The translations under genes and the position numbers were made by a program. Below are positions 1 through 8,620 of a stretch of 37,941 bases of DNA, in pieces. The DNA comes from Deltaproteobacteria bacterium (GTDB lineage Bacteria; Myxococcota_A; UBA9160; UBA6930), in the NCBI GenBank assembly GCA_002687015.1, contig NYZB01000214.1, positions 1 through 37,941 on the forward strand, written 5' to 3'. The notes beneath the pieces were generated by a model, which searched no databases, was not told the DNA's origin, and saw only the letters and a program-made list of their open reading frames with translations. Position 1 is the first letter of the stretch, and each line of letters starts with the position of its first letter.

Positions 1-306
1 CACGCCCCGCGCCGGACGCTCGGCAGCCCGCGCCCGCCCCCATTCCCCGAGACGAAACCCCCAGCAACGCGCACTACCCCCCTCACCAACCCTCCGGATC
101 CCCGCCCGAACGATCGCGATGCACGAAACGAGCACCCCACCCACTCGCGCCTGACGACCGAGACCGTCGCGTGCCCGCACTCCTGCCGCTCTTCGTACGG
201 ATGCCCCGGGAGGCTGGGCAGACCCGATCCAGGGCTTCGTGGTACCGGGCGCCACTCGCCTCGCTCGCAGGAACCGCTCGACCTCGAGCTGGCCTGGGGC
301 CCCGCC
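1..306. other. No recognisable gene
   Basis: This stretch lies beyond the 3' end of ptsP. Open frames cross it, but their translations are Arg/Gly/Pro/Ser-rich and match no family I recognise. I see no RNA gene, clear terminator or repeat. It may be the edge of a gene lying outside the window, or spacer. Confidence 0.4.
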
Positions 307-2661
307 CTAGACGCCGCCGTCCCGCGAGCGTTCGATCGAGCGCCTGAGCCAGTCGCCGATGTCGGGGTGGTCGAGCAGCCCGGCCTCGCGCAAGCGATTG
401 GCGCCGATCTCGTAGACCTCGGCGGGGGAGGCCGCGTCGAGCGCCTGGCGAGCGTCGGTCGCTGCGCTCCCCATGTCGAGAGCGCGGACGATCTCCTTGA
501 CCACGGGGACGGCGCTCGCGACCCCCGACAGCTCCCCGAGGCCGAGGCCGATCAGGATCGGCACCGCGAGGGGATTGCTGGCCATCTCGCCGCAGAGCGA
601 CACGGGAATGCCGGCGCGCTCGGCCGAGCGCACGGTGCGATCGATCAGGTTGAGCACGGCGGGGTGCAGGGGATCGTAGAGGTGGGCAACCCTCTCGTTC
701 CCGCGGTCGACCGCCAGGGTGTACTGGGTCAGGTCGTTGGTCCCGATGCTGAAGAAGTCGCACTCAGGTGCCAGCACGTCCGCGGTGACCGCGGCCGCCG
801 GGACCTCGATCATGATCCCGAGCGGAAGCTCGGGATCGAAGTCGATCTCGCTGGCGGCCAGCTCCTGCTTGGTCTCGTCGATCAGGGCACGCACCCGGCG
901 TAGCTCGTCGATCTGGGAGATCATGGGAATCAGCAGGCGCACGTTCCCGAGCGCGCTCGCCCGCAGGATGGCCCGGAGCTGGGCGCGGAAGCTCTCCACA
1001 TGGGAGAGGGAGAGCCGGATCGAGCGCCAGCCAAGCTGGGGGTTCTCCTCGCCCTCGGTCTCCAGGCCCGGTATGGCCTTGTCACCCCCGAGATCCAGGG
1101 TGCGGATCGTGACGGGGCGCGGCGCCAGGGCCTGGGCAGCGCCCTCGTAGAGCTGCTCCTGCTCCTCTTCGCTCGGGAAGCCCCGGTGCACCAGTGCCAG
1201 CAGCTCGGTGCGGAAGAGCCCGACGCCTTCGGCGCCATGGCGCTCGCAGAGCCGGAGGTCGCTGAGCAGGCCCACGTTCGCGGTCAACCTCACGCGATGG
1301 CCGTCCCAGGTCTCCGCGGGGCGCTCCGCCAGGGCGTCGAGGTGTTCGAGAGCGACGATCGCGCGCTGTTGGGCGCGCTCGTACTCCATGCGCAGCCCCT
1401 CGTCCGGCGAGAGGAAGACGCGCCCGGTATCTCCATCGACGATCACCTCCTCCCCGGCCCGGGTGGAGTCGAGGATGCCGGTGGCACCGGTGACCGAGGG
1501 GATCTCCAGCGCGCGCGCGAAGATCGCCCCGTGGGAGGTCGGACCTCCGTGCTCGGAGACGATCGCGCGGATCTTCTCGGTCTCGAGCAGGGCGAAGTGG
1601 GCGGGCATGAGGTTCGAAGCGATGACGACGGAGCCGTCGGCCAGCGGCTCCGCCTGGTGACGCAGACCCAAGAGCTGGGCGACGACCCGCTGGCCCACGT
1701 CCTGGACGTCCGTGCCGCGCTCCTGGAAGTAGGGATCTTCGATGGCCGCGAACATCTGGGCGTACTCGGCGAGCACTCGCTGCAAGGCGGCGAGTGCGCT
1801 GCCCGTGTCCTTCACGCCCTCCTGAAGCTTCCCCACGAAGCCCTTGTCCTCGAGCATCTGGATGTGGGTGTTGAAGACCGACGTGAAGTCCGCGCCGAAG
1901 CGGTCGCCGACGTCGTCGCGCAGGTCGTGGAGCTCGCGGCGTGCACCCTCCAGGGCGTCGGCCAGGTCCAGCCACTCCTGTTTGGCGTCCGCGCCGGGCG
2001 TGTAGTCGAGCCGGTCGAGGCGGATGTCGTCGCCCAGGACGTAGACGGGGCCGATGGCGATACCCCGCGAGGTCGGGATGCCGCGGATCTCCACGCTGCG
2101 CTCGCTGGCGACGCGTTCGCCGACCATGTCGAGCCCGGCCTCGCCAAGCTCCTCCACCACCCGGGCGCGGTCCTCGGCGTTGCCCGACACCAGCGCGAGG
2201 AGCTGGGAGTTCATCACGACCGGCGCGAGCAGACGCGCACAGGTATCGAGCAGCTCCAGGTCCTCCGCGCTGAACTCGCGGCGCTCGCGGGTCTGGGTCA
2301 CGAGCACGCCGATGGTGAGGCCGCGAGCACTCTCGGCGCCCCGCACGATCAGGGGAGCCGCCGCGAGGGAGGCGAAGCGCTCCTCCCCGGTTTCCGGGAA
2401 GTAGCGGTAGGCCTCGTGCTCCTGGGCGTCGGCGAAGGCCTCGGGATGGCCGAACTGGGCGACGTGGCCCACCAGGCCCTGACCCGGCGGCAGCCGCACC
2501 TCCCCGACCGCGCTTCGGTCCAGACCGATGGTCGCCTGCAGGACCAGGTGGGCCAGGTCCGTGCTGGTCAAATAGACCGAGCAGACGTCCGCATCGACCC
2601 GCTTGGCGACCAGGTCGACGATGTTGTCGAGGGTCTCGCGCAGGTCGTGCGAGCGCGACAC
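307..2661 (-). CDS. ptsP: GAF-domain phosphoenolpyruvate-protein phosphotransferase (PtsP, enzyme I-Ntr)
   Basis: This enzyme transfers phosphate from PEP to an NPr/HPr-type carrier in the cytoplasmic nitrogen-type PTS. From GTG 2661 it has 784 residues. An N-terminal GAF sensor domain (about 1-150, with DVCSVYL near residue 26) is followed by the enzyme I region. The phosphohistidine loop GGPTSHGAIFAR places the active His at about 377. The C-terminal PEP-binding barrel carries SLCGEMAS with the conserved Cys at about 690. The start is uncertain. The first GAF helix (DRQTLLADVASI) reads in frame upstream of this GTG, but no ATG, GTG or TTG precedes it. An ATT at 2703 follows a GAGGGGG Shine-Dalgarno by 7 nt. 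The ATG at 2710 is out of frame by one base. The small XRE gene is just upstream on the same strand. No HPr or EIIA gene is in the window. Confidence 0.93.
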   Translation of the reverse strand: MSRSHDLRETLDNIVDLVAKRVDADVCSVYLTSTDLAHLVLQATIGLDRSAVGEVRLPPGQGLVGHVAQFGHPEAFADAQEHEAYRYFPETGEERFASLAAAPLIVRGAESARGLTIGVLVTQTRERREFSAEDLELLDTCARLLAPVVMNSQLLALVSGNAEDRARVVEELGEAGLDMVGERVASERSVEIRGIPTSRGIAIGPVYVLGDDIRLDRLDYTPGADAKQEWLDLADALEGARRELHDLRDDVGDRFGADFTSVFNTHIQMLEDKGFVGKLQEGVKDTGSALAALQRVLAEYAQMFAAIEDPYFQERGTDVQDVGQRVVAQLLGLRHQAEPLADGSVVIASNLMPAHFALLETEKIRAIVSEHGGPTSHGAIFARALEIPSVTGATGILDSTRAGEEVIVDGDTGRVFLSPDEGLRMEYERAQQRAIVALEHLDALAERPAETWDGHRVRLTANVGLLSDLRLCERHGAEGVGLFRTELLALVHRGFPSEEEQEQLYEGAAQALAPRPVTIRTLDLGGDKAIPGLETEGEENPQLGWRSIRLSLSHVESFRAQLRAILRASALGNVRLLIPMISQIDELRRVRALIDETKQELAASEIDFDPELPLGIMIEVPAAAVTADVLAPECDFFSIGTNDLTQYTLAVDRGNERVAHLYDPLHPAVLNLIDRTVRSAERAGIPVSLCGEMASNPLAVPILIGLGLGELSGVASAVPVVKEIVRALDMGSAATDARQALDAASPAEVYEIGANRLREAGLLDHPDIGDWLRRSIERSRDGGV

Positions 2662-2798
2662 GATGCTGGCGACGTCCGCCAGCAGGGTTTGGCGATCGGG
2701 AATGGCCCATCCCCCTCGAAGGAACCCGTCAAGAGAGGGGAGAGGGTACCCGACGTGCGCTCGCGGGGCGCGATGAGCGGCTGGGCCTGGGTTCTCGC

Positions 2799-3077
2799 CT
2801 AGTGGGTCGAGAACGGGGAGCCGGTGGGCTCGCCGGGGAGCGGTTCGCGTCGGTGCTTGGGCGGGAAGACCTGGTCCTTGTCCTCGAAGCGGAGACCCAG
2901 TGCGAGGAGGATCTTCCGCTTCGTGTCCATGCGGCAGTTCATGCCCTTCTCGACACTGTGGATCGTGCGCAGGGCCACTTTCGCCTTGCGCGCGAGCTGC
3001 GCCTGCGTCATGAGCCGATTCTCGCGCAGCTCTCGAACGCGGTTGGTAAAGTGTCCGTTGGCTTCGTCGTTGTTCAC
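2799..3077 (-). CDS. Small XRE-family helix-turn-helix regulator
   Basis: This is a 92-residue DNA-binding protein. A single lambda-repressor/Cro-type HTH spans about residues 11-65: LRENRLMTQAQLARKAKV carries the helix-turn-helix, followed by TIHSVEKG and a terminal helix ending in ALGL. A short basic, Pro-rich tail follows (VFPPKHRREPLPG). There is no ligand or peptidase domain. The start is a GTG at 3077. The stop lies about 90 nt upstream of ptsP on the same strand, so the two are probably co-transcribed and the regulator may control the PTS gene or itself. The target is unknown. The gene faces away from the AsmA-like gene across about 250 bp. Confidence 0.85.
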   Translation of the reverse strand: MNNDEANGHFTNRVRELRENRLMTQAQLARKAKVALRTIHSVEKGMNCRMDTKRKILLALGLRFEDKDQVFPPKHRREPLPGEPTGSPFSTH

Positions 3078-3318
3078 TCGCCGATCCCCAATCCAGGGTC
3101 CAGACCCGATGGCTCTCAGAGCCGACAGGTCCCGTCGCTGGGGTTCCTTTCGTCCGAGCGGGGGATTTCTTTAGGGAAAATTGGGGCTTGGGGCGCCGCG
3201 GGTGGAAGAACCCGGGGCCGTCGAAGGCCCTTTGTTCCCAGGGGGATGCGCTCGGAAGCGCGTGCGCGTCAGGTGCCCGTGGGGTGGGCCCATCGTCACC
3301 TTCGGATGGGCTGCTTGC

Positions 3319-3324
3319 TACGGT
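3319..3324 (+). promoter_or_regulatory. -10-like hexamer just before the AsmA-like gene
   Basis: TACGGT ends 6 nt before the GTG at 3331. No Shine-Dalgarno or clear -35 is visible. If it is used, transcription would begin at or next to the start codon. The rest of the 3078-3330 divergent gap holds only an AT-rich patch near 3168-3182 and no other site I can name. Confidence 0.35.
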
Positions 3325-3330
3325 CGGCCG

Positions 3331-5991
3331 GTGCGTCGCGGCCTGATCCTCGTCTGCCTGGCCGCGGTCTTCGCAGGCGCTGGCGGGCTCGGGTTCTACG
3401 CAGCCACCCGCCTCCTGCCGCCGCGCCTGGAAGCCGCGATCGAGCGGGGCCTCAGCGAGGCCCTGGAGACCCCGGTCGAGCTCGAGGGAGCCCGGCTGTC
3501 ACTGGGTGCCCCCTGGCCCACTCTGCTGCTCGATGCGGCGGAGCTGCGGGCCTGGCCCCGGGAAGACGGCGCGGGAGAAGCCCTCTCGGTCGCCCGAATC
3601 CACCTGGAGGTGGATCCCGTCGCCTACTGGATCGGTTCGGGCGGCATCGACCAGCTGGTCCTGGATCGCCCGGTCGTCCACCTGCCCGCCGCCACGGGGG
3701 AGGCCGGAGACATGGCGGGGCAGGGAGGAAGCCCGGACCCCCTGAGCGAGAGGATCGGCCAGCTCGAGGCACTGGCCGAGTGGATCTGGAGCACGCTCTG
3801 CCCGGCCTCCGCGATCGAGGTGCTGGGCGGCACCTTCATCCCCCCGGCAGGGGAAGCGCCCCTTCTGCGGGATCTCCAGGGCACGCTGAGTTGCGGGGGC
3901 GGCGAGAAGACCTGGCTCGGGCTCGCGGGTGCCACCCCCGGTGACGGGAAGGCCACGCTCCGGATCGATGCGGACGAGAGCAGGATCGACCTCGAACTCG
4001 GCCTGGAGCAGGTCGAGCTGGCGGATTGGGCCTGGGCCATGGCCCCGACCCGGCTCACGGGGCCGGTCACCGGGCGCGTGGCCTGGCTCGCGCGCGCCGA
4101 CACCCCCCACGCGATCGAGCTGGCGGTGCGCGGGCCACACCTGCGGGTCGAGATCCCAAGGCATGCCCGCGAGCCCTGGAACCTCGCCCTGTCCTCACCG
4201 GCGGTCCGCCTGGAGCTCGCGGCCAACGAAGCTGGGCTGAGCCTGGGATTCGCCGAGTGGGTGGACCGGGGGCTGCGCGTGCGCGCCGAGGGAAGGCTCG
4301 AGCTGCCCCTGCGCGGCGAGTCCGAGCTGCGCCTGGCCCTCTCCACCGAGGAGCTGGATCTCGCGGAGGCCCGCCGCCGCGTGGCCGAGCTGCCCTCGGA
4401 GGTGCGCGAGCCCCTCGAGATCGGGCTCGACCGGCTGGAGACCGGGCGCCTCCATCAGCTGCGCATCCAGACCGAGACCGACGTCCGCGACTGGAACGAG
4501 CTCGTCGCCGGCCGCGTCTTCGGCCGCTCCGGCGACGTCACCCTGGAGCTCTCCCTCTCCGACGCCACCGTGCGCGTTGGCGATACGGACCGCATGGTCG
4601 GTCTCACCGGCGAGTTCGCCTTCCTGGGCGACGTGGTCGAGATCCGCGGTCTGCAGGGGCGCTTTCGCGACGAGCCGCTGCCGCGGATCGACGCCCGCGT
4701 GCGCGGCCTTTCCCACATCCACTCGAGCGACGAGCTGCACTGCGTCCGGCCTCATGACGTGCCGCCGCTTCCGGGTCTCCAGGGGATCCAGGACTGGCTG
4801 CGCTCGCGCCGCTCCGAGCGCGAAGGGCGCGGCTGGAAGCGCCTGCAGGTCGAGGCCGACTGGATCTCCCACCCGGCTCTCGTCTGCACCATCGAGCAGG
4901 TCGAGGCCGTGCTGGTTCCCAAGGACGGGGGCTCCACCATCACGGTGAAGCGGGGCGTGTGGGCGGGTCTCCCCGTCACGGCCTCCGTCGACGTGCGCGA
5001 GGGCCCCGACGGACACCTGCGCGACGGAAGGCTCACCATCGACATGAGTGTGGGCCCGCCCTTCGAACCCATGCAGCCGAGCGCACCGATCCGCACCTGG
5101 GGGCGCGGCCGCTTCCAGGTGGACGCGACCGAGCTGGGCACCTGGCACGTGCATGGGGGACGCGGCGAGTTCGAGGCGAAGGGGAGCCTGCTCGAGATCT
5201 CGGACGCCGAGCTGTGGTTCCGGCCGGAGGGGAGGGTCGAGGGCGCTCTTGCCGTCGAGCTGGGAACCGGGCTCCCGGTGCACTACGAGGCCGGCATCCA
5301 GGTCCCGGCCGTCTCGCTGGAGCAGCTGTGGGCCGCCGGAGTCGAGGGCGACGTCGCCCTCACCGGCACCCTCCACGGGGCCATCCGGGTCGAAGGCGAC
5401 CTCGAGCTCGGTCAGCCCTTGCTCGCGAACACGCGCGGTGCCCTCTCCCTCGCGGCTCGTGACGGCTTCCTGCACCGGCAGCTTCCCTTGCTCCTGGCCA
5501 TCACCGTGGCGAGCGATCGCTGGAACCCCTTCGGCAGCCGCGACCGGGTCGCCTACCAGGCCATCGACCTGAACGGCCGGATCGAGCAGGGCCAGCTGGT
5601 CACCGACGTGCTGACGGTGGAGGCGCCGACCTTCCGCATGGGCGCCGCCGGCCGGCTCGGGGTCGGGGACCCCTTCCCCATCGAGGGGGTCATGGGGATC
5701 TTCTTCTTCCCCACCCTCGACCGGCTGATCGATCGGCTGCCCCTCGTCAACCGCGTCCTCCTGGGCAGCAATCGCAACCTGGTCGGCGCCTACTTCACGC
5801 TGCAGGGCGGGCTCCTCGCACCGAAGGCGCGCATCATCCCCGTGAAGTCCCTGACCGCCGTGGGCCCCGCCAGCTTCGTGCTGGAGGGGCTGCCAGGCTT
5901 CGTGCGCGGCGGCATCCTACGCATCCAGTCCGTCTTGAGACCGCGCGCGGGGGCTCCCGCGAGCAGCAGCCAGCCGAGGGCCGACTCGTGA
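3331..5991 (+). CDS. AsmA-like / DUF3971-type envelope protein
   Basis: This is an 886-residue envelope protein of the AsmA/TamB-like superfamily, whose members are bridge-like proteins linked to phospholipid transport and outer-membrane homeostasis. One N-terminal membrane anchor (about residues 2-27, GLILVCLAAVFAGAGG) precedes a long beta-rich periplasmic region. An early AsmA N-terminal signature (LPPRLEAAIERGLSEAL, then a GARLSLG strand) is present. The last 130 residues have the typical AsmA C-terminal pattern, with IDLNGRIEQGQL, a LGVGDPF loop and a final LLAPKARIIPVKSLT strand. I chose GTG 3331 because the preceding codons do not look like protein and the anchor begins right after it. 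Its TGA overlaps the next gene's GTG by 4 nt (GTGA), coupling it to an LPS-type nucleotidyltransferase. The family is clear; the exact cargo is not. Confidence 0.82.
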   Translation: MRRGLILVCLAAVFAGAGGLGFYAATRLLPPRLEAAIERGLSEALETPVELEGARLSLGAPWPTLLLDAAELRAWPREDGAGEALSVARIHLEVDPVAYWIGSGGIDQLVLDRPVVHLPAATGEAGDMAGQGGSPDPLSERIGQLEALAEWIWSTLCPASAIEVLGGTFIPPAGEAPLLRDLQGTLSCGGGEKTWLGLAGATPGDGKATLRIDADESRIDLELGLEQVELADWAWAMAPTRLTGPVTGRVAWLARADTPHAIELAVRGPHLRVEIPRHAREPWNLALSSPAVRLELAANEAGLSLGFAEWVDRGLRVRAEGRLELPLRGESELRLALSTEELDLAEARRRVAELPSEVREPLEIGLDRLETGRLHQLRIQTETDVRDWNELVAGRVFGRSGDVTLELSLSDATVRVGDTDRMVGLTGEFAFLGDVVEIRGLQGRFRDEPLPRIDARVRGLSHIHSSDELHCVRPHDVPPLPGLQGIQDWLRSRRSEREGRGWKRLQVEADWISHPALVCTIEQVEAVLVPKDGGSTITVKRGVWAGLPVTASVDVREGPDGHLRDGRLTIDMSVGPPFEPMQPSAPIRTWGRGRFQVDATELGTWHVHGGRGEFEAKGSLLEISDAELWFRPEGRVEGALAVELGTGLPVHYEAGIQVPAVSLEQLWAAGVEGDVALTGTLHGAIRVEGDLELGQPLLANTRGALSLAARDGFLHRQLPLLLAITVASDRWNPFGSRDRVAYQAIDLNGRIEQGQLVTDVLTVEAPTFRMGAAGRLGVGDPFPIEGVMGIFFFPTLDRLIDRLPLVNRVLLGSNRNLVGAYFTLQGGLLAPKARIIPVKSLTAVGPASFVLEGLPGFVRGGILRIQSVLRPRAGAPASSSQPRADS

Positions 5992-6527
5992 CGCAGCGAC
6001 CGAGGACGAAGCAGCCGGAACCGGCCCGCGCGCGGGTGCTCACGCGACGCGCCGTGCAGCGGGAGGTGCAGCGGGCCCAGCGCCGCGGCGAGCGCGTGGT
6101 GTTCACGAGTGGGTGTTTCGATCTCCTGCACGTCGGGCACGTGCGCAGCCTCGAGCAGGCGCGCAGCTTCGGCGACCGCCTCGTCGTCGCCGTCAACAGC
6201 GACGCCTCGGTGCGGAGGATCAAGGGCCGCGAGCGGCCCCTGGTCCCGGCGCGCTCCCGCGCCGAGATCCTGGCCGCCCTCGCCTGCGTCGACTGGGTGA
6301 TGGTCTTCGGGGGCGCCACCCCGAAGGCGACGATCGCCGCGCTCGCCCCCGACGTGTACGCCAAGGGCGGTGACTGGCCCCTCTCGGTGCTGCGAGCCCA
6401 GGACCTGCCGCCGGGCTATTCCGGCGAAGTGGAGCGCCTGCGCCAGATACCCGGCCAGCGCACCACCCTGGTGGTCGATCGGATTCGCGGGAATCGGCGC
6501 GGGGCCCACGGGCGTCGTACCGTGTGA
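5988..6527 (+). CDS. HldE C-terminal-type (RfaE2) nucleotidyltransferase
   Basis: This 179-residue protein belongs to the cytidylyltransferase/adenylyltransferase superfamily. It most resembles the stand-alone D-glycero-beta-D-manno-heptose 1-phosphate adenylyltransferase domain, which activates heptose for the LPS inner core. After a basic 30-residue leader come TSGCFDLLHVGHVRSL, with the HxGH signature at residues 48-51, then NSDASVRRIKG and AALACVDWVMVF. DVYAKGGDW and a GQRTT motif follow, close to the GRSTT of the family. No kinase domain (HldE N-terminus) is present here. The GTG start lies inside the upstream stop (GTGA), so it is translationally coupled to the AsmA-like gene. Specificity for heptose over another sugar or alcohol phosphate is inferred from motif similarity. 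Confidence 0.82.
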   Translation: MTQRPRTKQPEPARARVLTRRAVQREVQRAQRRGERVVFTSGCFDLLHVGHVRSLEQARSFGDRLVVAVNSDASVRRIKGRERPLVPARSRAEILAALACVDWVMVFGGATPKATIAALAPDVYAKGGDWPLSVLRAQDLPPGYSGEVERLRQIPGQRTTLVVDRIRGNRRGAHGRRTV

Positions 6528-6543
6528 GTGCCGCCGGCGGCTG

Positions 6544-6581
6544 CTCGTCGCGGGCGCCCGCCGGTGGCCGCTCGCGACGAG
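6544..6581. repeat. 9-bp perfect inverted repeat in the hldE-like/moxR gap
   Basis: CTCGTCGCG (6544-6552) and CGCGACGAG (6573-6581) are perfect reverse complements separated by 20 nt, which can form a small inner GCC/GGC stem. The element fills most of the 80-bp gap before moxR. No U-tract follows, so it is not a canonical intrinsic terminator. It could be an attenuating hairpin or an operator. Confidence 0.5.
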
Positions 6582-6607
6582 TCGGGCGCGGTACCGGGGG
6601 AGAGCAG

Positions 6608-7600
6608 GTGGATCCGATGGAGGCAGGCAAGACGACCGAGGGCACGGTCAAGGCGCTTCGCGAAGAGGTCGCCCGCGTGCTGGTGGGCCAGGAGGACCTG
6701 GTCCAGGGCCTCTTGATCGGGCTGCTGGCCGGAGGCCACGTGCTGGTGGAGGGCGTCCCCGGGCTCGCCAAGACGACCGCCGTGCGCAGCCTCGCCGAGG
6801 TCCTGGGTCTGGGCTTCCGCCGCATCCAGTTCACGCCGGATCTGCTGCCCAGCGATCTGGTCGGCACTCCGATCTTCCTGCCGGACGAGCGGCGCTTCGA
6901 GATCCGGAAGGGTCCGATCTTCTCGCCCGTGGTGCTCGCAGACGAGATCAACCGGGCACCCGCCAAGGTGCAGTCGGCACTGCTCGAAGCCATGGAGGAA
7001 CGCCAGGTCACGATCGGCGACGAGACCTTCGCCCTCCCCGAGCCCTTCCTGGTGATGGCCACCCAGAACCCGATCGATCTCGAGGGGACCTACGCGCTCC
7101 CCGAAGCCCAGGTGGATCGCTTCCTCCTCAAGATGCTGGTGCGCTACCCGAACGCCGACGAGGAGCGCGAGATCGTGGCGCGCGACGGCAGCGGCTTTCC
7201 CGAGGTGCGAGCCATCGCCAACATGGAGCAGATCGAGGCCCTGCGCGCCGCGGCGCGCGCCGTACACGTCGCCGAGCCCGTCTCGGACTACGCCGTGCGT
7301 CTGGTGCGCGCGACCCGCGACCCCGAGCTCGCGGGTGCGCATCTCCGCCAGCCGGAGGCGCGGCCGGCCACCGGGTGCGTCGCAGTGGGCGCGTCACCGC
7401 GGGCCTCCCTCTTCATGGTGCGTGCGGCCCGGGCGCGCGCTCTGCTGGGGGGTCGCGGCTATGCGACTCCGCACGACGTCAAGCAGGTGGCGCCGGCCGT
7501 GCTGCGCCACCGCTTGATCCTCTCCTACGAGGCGGAAGCCGACGGAATCGACGTCGAGGATCTGGTGGGCGCCCTCCTGGACGCCGTGGAGACACCCTGA
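6608..7600 (+). CDS. MoxR-family AAA+ ATPase
   Basis: This 330-residue AAA+ ATPase is of the MoxR type, chaperone-like ATPases that work with von Willebrand factor A (VWA) proteins encoded beside them. Walker A is GVPGLAKTT (Lys at about 55). Walker B is VVLADEINRA (Asp-Glu at about 112-113). Sensor 1 is MATQNPID and the family signature LPEAQVDRF follows, with an ASPRA motif in the C-terminal lid. GTG 6608 follows a GGGGGAG Shine-Dalgarno at good spacing; the ATG at 6617 is an alternative. It is the first gene of the Bat-type operon, and the DUF58 gene starts 3 nt after its stop. Confidence 0.93.
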   Translation: MDPMEAGKTTEGTVKALREEVARVLVGQEDLVQGLLIGLLAGGHVLVEGVPGLAKTTAVRSLAEVLGLGFRRIQFTPDLLPSDLVGTPIFLPDERRFEIRKGPIFSPVVLADEINRAPAKVQSALLEAMEERQVTIGDETFALPEPFLVMATQNPIDLEGTYALPEAQVDRFLLKMLVRYPNADEEREIVARDGSGFPEVRAIANMEQIEALRAAARAVHVAEPVSDYAVRLVRATRDPELAGAHLRQPEARPATGCVAVGASPRASLFMVRAARARALLGGRGYATPHDVKQVAPAVLRHRLILSYEAEADGIDVEDLVGALLDAVETP

Positions 7601-7603
7601 GCC

Positions 7604-8620
7604 ATGCGCGCCAGCGGCGCGACCCTCCTGGCCGACGTCGGCACGGGCCGACCCGACGACGGGTTGCGCACGGGAGAGCTGGCCCGAGCCGCTCGCCTGC
7701 TCGCCGTGCGCAGCCGACGAGAAGCTGGCGGCGCCTTCGTCGGCGGCTACCGCAGCGCCTTTCGCGGAGCGGGGATCGAGTTCGAGGAATCCCGCCCCTA
7801 TGTCCCCGGCGACGACGTGCGCTTCCTGGACGCCAATGTCATGGCGCGGACCGGGCACCCCTACGTGAAGCGCTTTCGCGAGGAGCGCGACCAGACCGTC
7901 CACCTCGTGGTCGACGTATCGGGCTCGATGGCCTTCGGCAGCAGCGGTCACCCCTCGAGCACCAAGGGCTCCGTCGCCGCACGGGTCGCCGCCCTCGTGG
8001 CGGTTGCCGCGCTGCGCGCCGGCGATCGCGTCGGTCTCCACACCTTCGACGAACGGGTGCGAGAAGAGCTGCCCCCGGCGCGTGGTGGCGCGCAGCTCTG
8101 GCAGGTCCTGGACCGCCTGCTGGCGGCTCCGGGTGAGCTCGGCGGCCCCACGGGCCTGGCGGCCTCCTTTGCACGAGTGCGGGCCTCGGCGCGCCGTCGG
8201 TCACTGGTCTTCGTGGTCTCGGACTTCCGCGACGAGGGCTTCTTCGAGGCGGGGGATGCGAGAGGCCAACGACCCGGTCCCTCGCCCCGCGTCGACTGGG
8301 TTGCGCTCGCCCGCCACCACGATCTGGTGGCCGTGCTGGTGCACGACCCGCGAGAGGACCGCCTCCCGCGGGCCGGCACCCTTCGACTCGCCGACCCGGA
8401 GCGGCCCGGGCGGCGCTTCTTCTTGCGCACGAACCGTGCCGTGGTGCGGGATCGCTATCGTGCGGCGAGCGAGGTGCGCCGCCGCGCCGTGATTCGGCGG
8501 CTTCGCGGAGACGGCGCATCGGTGCTCCTGCTGCGCACCGACCGGGACCCGCTGCAGGTCTTGTTCCGGTTCTTCACGGCCCGCGCGGGCGAGACGAGCG
8601 CTCGCAGGAGTCCCCGATGA
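7604..8620 (+). CDS. DUF58 domain protein (MoxR partner)
   Basis: This 338-residue protein carries the DUF58 signature GIEFEESRPYVPGDDVRFLD at about residues 63-82. The sequence WxxxAR of many relatives appears as LDANVMAR. A VWA-like fold follows with a DVSGSM metal-binding (MIDAS) motif near residue 105 and VFVVSDF further on. DUF58 proteins are almost always encoded next to MoxR ATPases and are taken to be their substrates or partners at the membrane. The start is an ATG 3 nt after the moxR stop. The stop overlaps the next start as ATGA. Confidence 0.9.
   Translation: MRASGATLLADVGTGRPDDGLRTGELARAARLLAVRSRREAGGAFVGGYRSAFRGAGIEFEESRPYVPGDDVRFLDANVMARTGHPYVKRFREERDQTVHLVVDVSGSMAFGSSGHPSSTKGSVAARVAALVAVAALRAGDRVGLHTFDERVREELPPARGGAQLWQVLDRLLAAPGELGGPTGLAASFARVRASARRRSLVFVVSDFRDEGFFEAGDARGQRPGPSPRVDWVALARHHDLVAVLVHDPREDRLPRAGTLRLADPERPGRRFFLRTNRAVVRDRYRAASEVRRRAVIRRLRGDGASVLLLRTDRDPLQVLFRFFTARAGETSARRSPR

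Noticed and set aside
1000-2802. A 600-codon plus-strand frame opposite ptsP
   Set aside because: ptsP has unmistakable enzyme I motifs; the opposite frame shows no domain.
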